In this document: positions 1 to 4,367 of the stretch, one piece after another
Position numbering within the stretch: the first letter of the stretch is position 1
Layout: each line of letters begins with the position of its first letter
Assembly: GCA_947463665.1 (NCBI GenBank)
Contig: CANHUD010000050.1
Span: forward strand, 1-11,217
Origin: Sphingobacteriales bacterium
GTDB taxonomy: Bacteria > Bacteroidota > Bacteroidia > Chitinophagales > Chitinophagaceae
Reading direction: 5' to 3'
DNA: 11,217 bases
Translations under genes and position numbers: made by a program
Notes under the pieces: generated by a model
What the model saw: only the letters and a program-made list of their open reading frames with translations
What the model was told of the DNA's origin: nothing
The model's database searches: none

Positions 1-14
1 GTTTGTCAAAATCA

Positions 15-866
15 TCACTCCGCTTCCAGTCGGAACGTTACCGGCTGCCGCCGATACGCTTTTACGTACCTACCGTTCTGCATGGCCGGTTTCCAATCCG
101 GTCCTTTCCGAACGGCCTCCACCGCTACTTTCGCCAGTTCCGAATCCGGGCCCAGGCAATTGCTCACCCGCGTCTCCCCACATCCCAGCGCCCGCACATC
201 AGATACGCGTCCTTCCTTATCCACCACAAAAAGCACCACCACCGTTCCGGAACGCCCGTCTTCCTGCAGGTCATCCATATTTCGTTCGATGGCCCTGCTC
301 ATATACCGGAACCAGGCAGATGTACCACCGGGAAATTCCGCATCGATCTCCGCTTTAATAAAGATCTCCGGTTCTTTCTCCCCTTCCGGACCCATTCCTG
401 AACCATCACCCGTTTGGGTAGTAGTATGTACAAAGCCGCTGTCGGCCTCACCCTGTTTTTTTTCTGTGCCGATGACAGCCGTAGTGAGCGAATCCATCAC
501 CGGTGGCAGATCGGTTGCCTTCACCTGATCATCCTTTTCGATACGGATCGTAGTGAAATCTTCCGTCTTCACCTGCTGGCGGACTTCCTGCTTTGGCTTT
601 TCTGCCTCCACCGGTTTTTCTTTTTCCGGCAGGATGATATCTTCCGGTAATTCCACCCAGTGATACTCAACTCCGGGGTTAGTAGTGGTTTCTCTAAAGG
701 CAAATGAACTGAGTGCTACCAGTAACCCGAGGCCGAACGTAATGCCTACGGCAATGGTCATCCGCCGGTCATAGGCTCTTCGCAGGGCATAGGCTCCATA
801 GTCCTTGTTGCGATGCTCGAACAGAATGTCGAGATAATCTTTCTGCGGGATGTTGTGCGTATTCAT
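15..866 (-). CDS. tonB: Energy transducer TonB, second tandem copy
   Basis: TonB-family protein of 283 aa that carries energy from the ExbB/ExbD motor across the periplasm to outer-membrane receptors. Residues 11-30 form the Bacteroidota cytoplasmic motif (HRNKDYGAYALRR), residues 36-57 one membrane anchor, about 59-168 a charged Glu/Lys/Pro linker without a poly-proline run, and 171-283 the TonB C-terminal domain (GTVVVLFVVDKEGRV, then DWKPA and RQPVTFRL). The domain carries two cysteines, C229 and C237. I chose the ATG at 866; an upstream in-frame GTG at 926 lies inside the terminator hairpin and would add a non-conserved leader. There is no clear Shine-Dalgarno sequence. The gene lies downstream of a paralogous tonB but is separated from it by a strong terminator, so it probably needs its own promoter or relies on read-through. 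I could not identify that promoter. The family call is firm; which receptors it serves is unknown. Confidence 0.93.
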   Translation of the reverse strand: MNTHNIPQKDYLDILFEHRNKDYGAYALRRAYDRRMTIAVGITFGLGLLVALSSFAFRETTTNPGVEYHWVELPEDIILPEKEKPVEAEKPKQEVRQQVKTEDFTTIRIEKDDQVKATDLPPVMDSLTTAVIGTEKKQGEADSGFVHTTTQTGDGSGMGPEGEKEPEIFIKAEIDAEFPGGTSAWFRYMSRAIERNMDDLQEDGRSGTVVVLFVVDKEGRVSDVRALGCGETRVSNCLGPDSELAKVAVEAVRKGPDWKPAMQNGRYVKAYRRQPVTFRLEAE

Positions 867-910
867 AAACTGCCATTTACAGTTTAGATACAACAACGCC
901 CGGTTTCCAT

Positions 911-943
911 AAAAAAAAACCGCCACAATTCTGTGGCGGTTTT
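911..943 (-). terminator. Intrinsic terminator after the first tonB
   Basis: A perfect 12-bp stem (AAAACCGCCACA paired with TGTGGCGGTTTT, 916-943) closes a 4-nt loop. Read on the minus strand it runs into nine consecutive T residues (919-911). It starts about 25 nt after the stop codon of the upstream tonB. This is a textbook Rho-independent terminator and marks the end of the exbB-exbD-exbD-tonB unit. The A-rich foot on the other side is short of a good T tract for the plus strand (TTTTG), so termination should be mainly for minus-strand transcripts. Confidence 0.9.
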
Positions 944-968
944 GAAAATGTATCCGTTTAAGATAGTA

Positions 969-1820
969 CTACTCTTCTTCAAGTCGGAAGGTTACCGGCT
1001 GACGGCGATACGCTTTTACGTTCCGTCCGTTTTGTACAGCAGGCTTCCATTTTGGTCCTTTCTTGATGGCGGCAACCGCTACCTGCGCCAGCTTGGTAGC
1101 CGGACCCAGACAGTTCGGAACACCGGCTTCACTGCAACCGAGTGCGCGTACCTCAGATACACCGCCCTCTTTGTCCACAATGAAAAGCACCACCACGGTA
1201 CCGGATTTACCATCATCCTGAAGTTCATCCATGTTACGCTCGATTTCACGGCTCACATAGCGGAACCAGGCCTGGTTTCCTCCGGGAAATTCGGCATCGA
1301 TCTCCACCTTCTGGAACACCTTGTCTTCGTCTTCCACCTTAGGGGCCTCTACTACTCCGTCGTCAACCGGCGGAGCAACAATACCTTCATCCTTTATACC
1401 TTCCTGGTTTTGGGTACCGATCTTAGTATCTTCCAGTTTCTCCACTTCCGGTGGCTTCTCGTCTTCTTTGACTTCTTCATCCTTCACAACTTTGGGAGGA
1501 GTGAATTTAGCCATCTCCACTTTCGGAGGCTCTGGTGGTTTCGGTGGAGGCGGAGGCGGAGGCTCGTTTTTCTGTTCCTCCTGCTGAATCTCTTCCAGCT
1601 TCACTTCCTGAACTTCTACCACTCCCTTGTTGCGCTGTTTGAACTCATCCAGCAGGAAGGAGGTCAATAAGAGCAGCAGCGCAAGGGATACCGTGATCAC
1701 GATGGCAGTCGTGAGGCGCGAATTGTACTTCTTGCGAAGTTCATACGCACCGTATTCCTTGTTCCGGCCTTCAAAGACCAGATCCAGGAGATCCGCACTT
1801 AAAATCTTGTTTACATCCAT
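969..1820 (-). CDS. tonB: Energy transducer TonB, first copy, operon with exbBD
   Basis: TonB-family protein of 283 aa, the last gene of the exbB-exbD-exbD-tonB unit. It has the cytoplasmic motif GRNKEYGAYELRK (residues 18-30), a membrane anchor at about 36-57, and a long periplasmic linker with a run of seven prolines (87-93) followed by more Pro/Lys/Glu, as in classical TonB. The C-terminal receptor-binding domain is at 171-283 (GTVVVLFIVDKEGGV, KWKPA, RQPVTFRL) with cysteines C229 and C237. The domain aligns without gaps to the second copy at about 87 of 113 identical residues (my count). I chose the ATG at 1820. A TTG at 1838, directly after the exbD stop codon, would add six residues but seems less likely, because the ATG product lines up residue for residue with the paralog at its N-terminus. 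The start lies 18 nt after exbD, which suggests co-transcription. Confidence 0.95.
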   Translation of the reverse strand: MDVNKILSADLLDLVFEGRNKEYGAYELRKKYNSRLTTAIVITVSLALLLLLTSFLLDEFKQRNKGVVEVQEVKLEEIQQEEQKNEPPPPPPPKPPEPPKVEMAKFTPPKVVKDEEVKEDEKPPEVEKLEDTKIGTQNQEGIKDEGIVAPPVDDGVVEAPKVEDEDKVFQKVEIDAEFPGGNQAWFRYVSREIERNMDELQDDGKSGTVVVLFIVDKEGGVSEVRALGCSEAGVPNCLGPATKLAQVAVAAIKKGPKWKPAVQNGRNVKAYRRQPVTFRLEEE

Positions 1821-1838
1821 TGTTTTGCCTTTACTCAA

Positions 1839-2375
1839 TTATTTAATTCCGTTGGCGGCTTCTGTTACCTTTACCAGCTCATATTCCTGTGGACTGATAT
1901 CTACCATCGCATAACGCTTGATCTCGGCAATGGTCATTTCATCCAGAATATCTACTGTATTCTTATACGTAGCGTCAGCCGTAGGCTTGATGATCATTAC
2001 CAGATCATCAACGGGAGTTGTTTTTTTCTTCGTCAGGATCTGCTCACGAATTCCCTTGAAGGAGGTCGCCTGAATCTTGGTTGGATCCAGACCTTCGTAA
2101 TAATAGATCTGATCTGCCTTACCCAGCATGATCGTGAAGGCGCCTGATTCCTTTACTTTATTCTGCTCTTCAGGTTTATCCACGTCCTTTGGAAGGAACA
2201 GCTTCATAGCTGTTGGCTGCGCCACGGTAGTGGTAAAAATGAAGAACGTGATCAGCAGGAAGCCCAGGTCCACCATCGGCGTCATGTCCACCCGGGTCGA
2301 CATCCTTTTCGCTTTCTTTACGCCGGGGCCTTTTTTGTGGCCACCGCCGCTGTCTCCGGTATCTAAACTTGCCAT
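1839..2375 (-). CDS. exbD: Biopolymer transport protein ExbD, second of two
   Basis: ExbD/TolR-family protein of 178 aa, part of the proton channel with ExbB that energises TonB. A basic Gly/Lys-rich cytoplasmic tail (residues 1-29) leads into the signature DMTPMVDLGFLLITFF. D36 in the single membrane helix (about 34-52) is the residue expected to carry protons, equivalent to D25 of E. coli ExbD. The periplasmic domain runs from about 55 to 178 and includes the segment PVDDLVMIIKPTADATYKNTVDILDEM (121-147), typical of the family's C-terminal fold. The usual length is about 140 aa, so this one is moderately longer. It starts 35 nt after the other exbD and ends 18 nt before tonB, so it is almost certainly in the same transcript. 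There is no Shine-Dalgarno sequence before the ATG; the leader is AT-rich, as is common in this phylum. Confidence 0.95.
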   Translation of the reverse strand: MASLDTGDSGGGHKKGPGVKKAKRMSTRVDMTPMVDLGFLLITFFIFTTTVAQPTAMKLFLPKDVDKPEEQNKVKESGAFTIMLGKADQIYYYEGLDPTKIQATSFKGIREQILTKKKTTPVDDLVMIIKPTADATYKNTVDILDEMTIAEIKRYAMVDISPQEYELVKVTEAANGIK

Positions 2376-2410
2376 TTGAAAACTATTTGATTCGTTAATG
2401 TTTCTGTTCG

Positions 2411-3082
2411 CTATTCCGCTGGTTTCGCTGGTGCGCCGCTAACCTGCTTGGCACGTGTCTCAAACAACGGTGTACCAACCGGAGCATCTTCCGGAGCCGT
2501 GATCAGGAGGAACTTGTTCTGGTCGTTCTTCTTGAACGCCGCCAGAATGTTCTTGAACGCAGGATACTTCGTGTTGTTATCGGCCTTGATCAGCAGATTC
2601 AGCTTACGTCCTGAATACACCGATAACGCATCGCGTACCCAGAAATACAACTCTCCGCCGGTGGAATCCGCAACAGGTACGCCATCCTGCTTCACCTTTT
2701 TCATATCTTCCGGTGAACGGGAAAGCAATCCTTTGAGTTGGGAAAATGGTACCCCTACGCTTGGCGCATTGATGAAATTTTTCATCTCAGCGGGTGTAAG
2801 GCCCAATTCGCGGGTCTTGTTCAGGTTCTCAATCAGCATCTGACGGAATTCAGGATTGTCCATAGAAACAAACGCCCTTCCATCCTTGTCAACCGCAACC
2901 GTAAACACATCCTTCTCCGGAACCGCATCGGCAGAAACCGAACTCGGCGTCTGTACCTCCACCACTTCCTCCGGCTTGAACTTCGTAGCCAGCATGAAGA
3001 ACGACAGAATCAGGAACGCCACGTCCACAAAAGGAGTCATGTCGTTGTCCGTCGATTTCTTCGGTATTTTAACACTTGGCAT
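2411..3082 (-). CDS. exbD: Biopolymer transport protein ExbD, first of two, enlarged periplasmic part
   Basis: ExbD-family protein of 223 aa. The short basic N-terminus (SVKIPKKSTDND) is followed by MTPFVDVAFLILSFFML, a membrane helix at about 17-34 with the conserved proton-carrying Asp at D20. The periplasmic part (36-223) is clearly longer than the roughly 100 residues of classical ExbD. It holds an extra middle region (about 75-145, including LTPAEMKNFINAP and a charged SPEDMKKVKQDG stretch) before the family C-terminal segment LNLLIKADNNTKYPAFKNIL (161-180). The C-terminus ends in a Pro/Ala tail. It is only distantly similar to the neighbouring exbD, so the pair looks like two functional classes and not a recent duplication. 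It sits 69 nt after exbB and 35 nt before the second exbD. Two exbD genes after exbB is a known arrangement in Bacteroidota. The role of the enlarged region is unknown. Confidence 0.93.
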   Translation of the reverse strand: MPSVKIPKKSTDNDMTPFVDVAFLILSFFMLATKFKPEEVVEVQTPSSVSADAVPEKDVFTVAVDKDGRAFVSMDNPEFRQMLIENLNKTRELGLTPAEMKNFINAPSVGVPFSQLKGLLSRSPEDMKKVKQDGVPVADSTGGELYFWVRDALSVYSGRKLNLLIKADNNTKYPAFKNILAAFKKNDQNKFLLITAPEDAPVGTPLFETRAKQVSGAPAKPAE

Positions 3083-3151
3083 GTATTCTTCTTTTAATGA
3101 TGTTATTACTGAGATGCCTTAACAGCATCTTTCCACAAATGCCAGGCATTT

Positions 3152-4009
3152 TTATTTATGCAGGGAAGCAAAGCTCTGGGTCAGGGTGAAACCAGACTCA
3201 TCAATACCATAGGTGATCGCGTCAATCTTGGTGGTAAAGATGTTGTACATAACCAGTGCCGCAGCAGATGTACCGATACCCAGCGCCGTGTTGTACAGGG
3301 CCTCGGAGATACCTACCGCCAGCTGGCTGGCTGCACCGGCACCACCTTCTTCACCCAGTGAAGAGAACGATTTGATCATACCCATTACCGTACCCAGCAG
3401 GGCCACCAGTGTACCAAGAGATACCAGCGTCGACAGGAACACCAGGTTCTTCTGCAACATAGGCAGTTCCAGTGCAGTAGCTTCTTCCACTTCTTTCTGG
3501 ATAGCCAGAACCTTCTGGTCTGTAGAATATTCACTGTTCTCCAGCATTTCCTTGTACTTGCGGAGACCAGCCTTCATTACATTACCTACACTACCTTTTT
3601 GCTTGTCGCACTCTGCCAGTGCTGCATCTACATTCTTGTTGGCGAGGTGGAACTGCACCCGGCGAACAAAATCAGAAATATTTCCGCTGCCCTGTGCCTT
3701 GGCAATGGTCAGGAAACGCTCAATAGAGAACGTGATTACCATCAGTAAACATCCGATCAGCAACGGAACAATGATACCTCCCTCATACATACGATACCAT
3801 GCTCCCTTAGGACCTTTGTGTGCAGGCCAGAAACCACCTTCCAGATCCGGCTTGGCAAAACCTGAATCGGCTCCGAGGATAAACCTCCAGATCAAATAGC
3901 CACCAATGATACAGAGTACAGGGGCCAGGATGGAAATAAGATTACTGCTCTTCTTGGGTTGCACAGGTGCATTCGACTTCGCGCTTGCAGTTGGTTTTGT
4001 TTCAGCCAT
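3152..4009 (-). CDS. exbB: MotA/TolQ/ExbB proton channel protein
   Basis: ExbB-family inner-membrane channel subunit of 285 aa and first gene of the TonB energising unit. It has a Lys/Pro-rich cytoplasmic tail (1-22) and a first helix at about 24-45, an additional N-terminal segment that Bacteroidota ExbB proteins often have. A Gly/Trp-rich periplasmic stretch ends in GGIIVPLLIGCLLMVITFSIERFL (helix about 78-99). A cytoplasmic domain (about 100-187) follows, then the MotA_ExbB core helices at about 190-213, with the signature LLGTVMGMIKSF, and about 237-260. With ExbD this forms the proton-driven motor that moves TonB. The ATG at 4009 is preceded by an A-rich leader without a Shine-Dalgarno sequence; upstream lie two 10-bp direct repeats. 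It precedes exbD by 69 nt and is probably the promoter-proximal gene of the operon. The family call is firm. Confidence 0.95.
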   Translation of the reverse strand: MAETKPTASAKSNAPVQPKKSSNLISILAPVLCIIGGYLIWRFILGADSGFAKPDLEGGFWPAHKGPKGAWYRMYEGGIIVPLLIGCLLMVITFSIERFLTIAKAQGSGNISDFVRRVQFHLANKNVDAALAECDKQKGSVGNVMKAGLRKYKEMLENSEYSTDQKVLAIQKEVEEATALELPMLQKNLVFLSTLVSLGTLVALLGTVMGMIKSFSSLGEEGGAGAASQLAVGISEALYNTALGIGTSAAALVMYNIFTTKIDAITYGIDESGFTLTQSFASLHK

Positions 4010-4014
4010 GACTT

Positions 4015-4046
4015 TTCGTTTTTGAATGTTTAAATGTTCGTTTTTG
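4015..4046. repeat. Two 10-bp direct repeats in the exbB leader
   Basis: TTCGTTTTTG occurs at 4015-4024 and again at 4037-4046 (CAAAAACGAA read toward exbB). The starts are exactly 22 bp apart, about two helical turns. The spacer AATGTTTAAATG is itself AT-rich and partly symmetric. The repeats lie 5 to 37 nt upstream of the exbB start codon. Paired repeats at this spacing can be a regulator site, but they could also be chance in AT-rich leader DNA. No regulator is identified. Confidence 0.5.
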
Positions 4047-4122
4047 GTGAGTTTTGTGGTACAATTCTACTTAAAAAACTTTTGCAGAATAACTGTTTCG
4101 ACAAAAATTCTTTTAAGGGCTC

Positions 4123-4152
4123 ACAATATAGGAAGTTTTCAGACAAAAAAAA
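4123..4152 (-). promoter_or_regulatory. Candidate exbB operon promoter (weak)
   Basis: Read on the minus strand, TATATTGT (4130-4123) resembles the Bacteroidota -7 element TAnnTTTG, matching four of six defined positions. It lies 18 nt after a T-rich TTTT (4152-4149) that could stand in for the -33 TTTG. It would give a leader of about 105-115 nt before exbB. The match is partial and the region is AT-rich, so this is tentative. Confidence 0.22.
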
Positions 4153-4174
4153 CATCCTGAAAATCGCATCAGGA
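4145..4174 (-). terminator. Terminator-like hairpin upstream of exbB
   Basis: On the minus strand, TCCTGA (4174-4169) pairs with TCAGGA (4160-4155) around an 8-nt loop. TG and then eight T residues (4152-4145) follow. The shape is that of a modest intrinsic terminator. It lies about 140 nt before the exbB start codon with no minus-strand gene directly upstream. It could block stray antisense transcription from the protease side, or act as an attenuator if the true exbB promoter lies further upstream. The stem is short (6 bp), so it may not function. Confidence 0.35.
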
Positions 4175-4211
4175 GCCCCCACAGCCCCGCCCAGCCTCAA
4201 CAATGCCCGCC

Positions 4212-4247
4212 GGTAATAAAGATGATACAAATGATCTTTTTGTTACC
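4212..4247. repeat. Interrupted inverted repeat next to the candidate protease promoter
   Basis: GGTAA (4212-4216) pairs with TTACC (4243-4247) and AAAGAT (4218-4223) with ATCTTT (4234-4239), separated by a 1x3 internal loop and enclosing a 10-nt loop. This gives an 11-bp stem. Its right arm overlaps the -33-like TTTG at 4239-4242, so it could be an operator or an RNA hairpin. It could also be chance. Confidence 0.4.
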
Positions 4248-4268
4248 ACATCTTTTTACCTTGCTTTG
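4239..4268 (+). promoter_or_regulatory. Candidate promoter for the metalloprotease gene
   Basis: TTTG at 4239-4242 is followed after 18 nt by TTGCTTTG at 4261-4268. This matches the Bacteroidota primary-sigma consensus (TTTG, about 19 nt, TAnnTTTG) at all but one defined position (T in place of A at position 2 of the -7 box). Transcription would begin near 4275, leaving a leader of about 93 nt. It is a pattern match only. Confidence 0.38.
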
Positions 4269-4367
4269 TTGCCCAGATATTAGACCACCGGAATCGAAAG
4301 AAATACCTCCTTTCCGGCATCTGTATCTGCAACCAGTTTATCACTATCTAAACAGTCAATCAAAAAC

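Larger units (their letters stand above)
4010..4367. other. Divergent intergenic control region between exbB and the metalloprotease
   Basis: This 358-bp stretch separates exbB (minus) from the protease gene (plus), so promoters for both must lie here or overlap it. I see no convincing gene: the short open frames on both strands (about 60 codons each) lack family features. It contains two 10-bp direct repeats near exbB (4015-4046), a weak promoter-like pair for exbB (4123-4152), a hairpin with a T8 tail on the minus strand (4145-4174), an interrupted inverted repeat (4212-4247), and a better promoter-like pair for the protease (4239-4268). The segment 4170-4212 is C-rich, unlike the AT-rich flanks. 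Confidence 0.8.

Noticed and set aside
924..926. GTG start for the second tonB, adding 20 residues
   Set aside because: It lies in the stem of the terminator and the added residues match neither the paralog nor the family N-terminus; the ATG at 866 makes both paralogs align from the start.
933..1670. 245-codon plus-strand open frame over the first tonB
   Set aside because: It is antisense to a clear tonB gene, has low-complexity Phe/Arg/Leu composition and no family motif.
1836..1838. TTG start for the first tonB, adding six residues
   Set aside because: It directly follows the exbD stop codon. The ATG at 1820 gives an N-terminus that lines up with the paralog and is the more usual start codon.
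3137..3151. AAATGCC/GGCATTT inverted repeat at the end of exbB as a terminator
   Set aside because: The perfect form leaves a 1-nt loop, so the real stem is about five weak pairs. It abuts the exbB stop codon without a useful T tract, and the operon must continue into exbD.
3213..3899. 228-codon plus-strand open frame over exbB
   Set aside because: It is the antisense shadow of exbB, rich in Ser/Pro/Arg with no domain pattern.
4030..4230. Small protein in the exbB-protease gap
   Set aside because: Open frames of 60-66 codons exist on both strands, but with mixed composition, no ribosome-binding site and no domain, in a region with control-like repeats.
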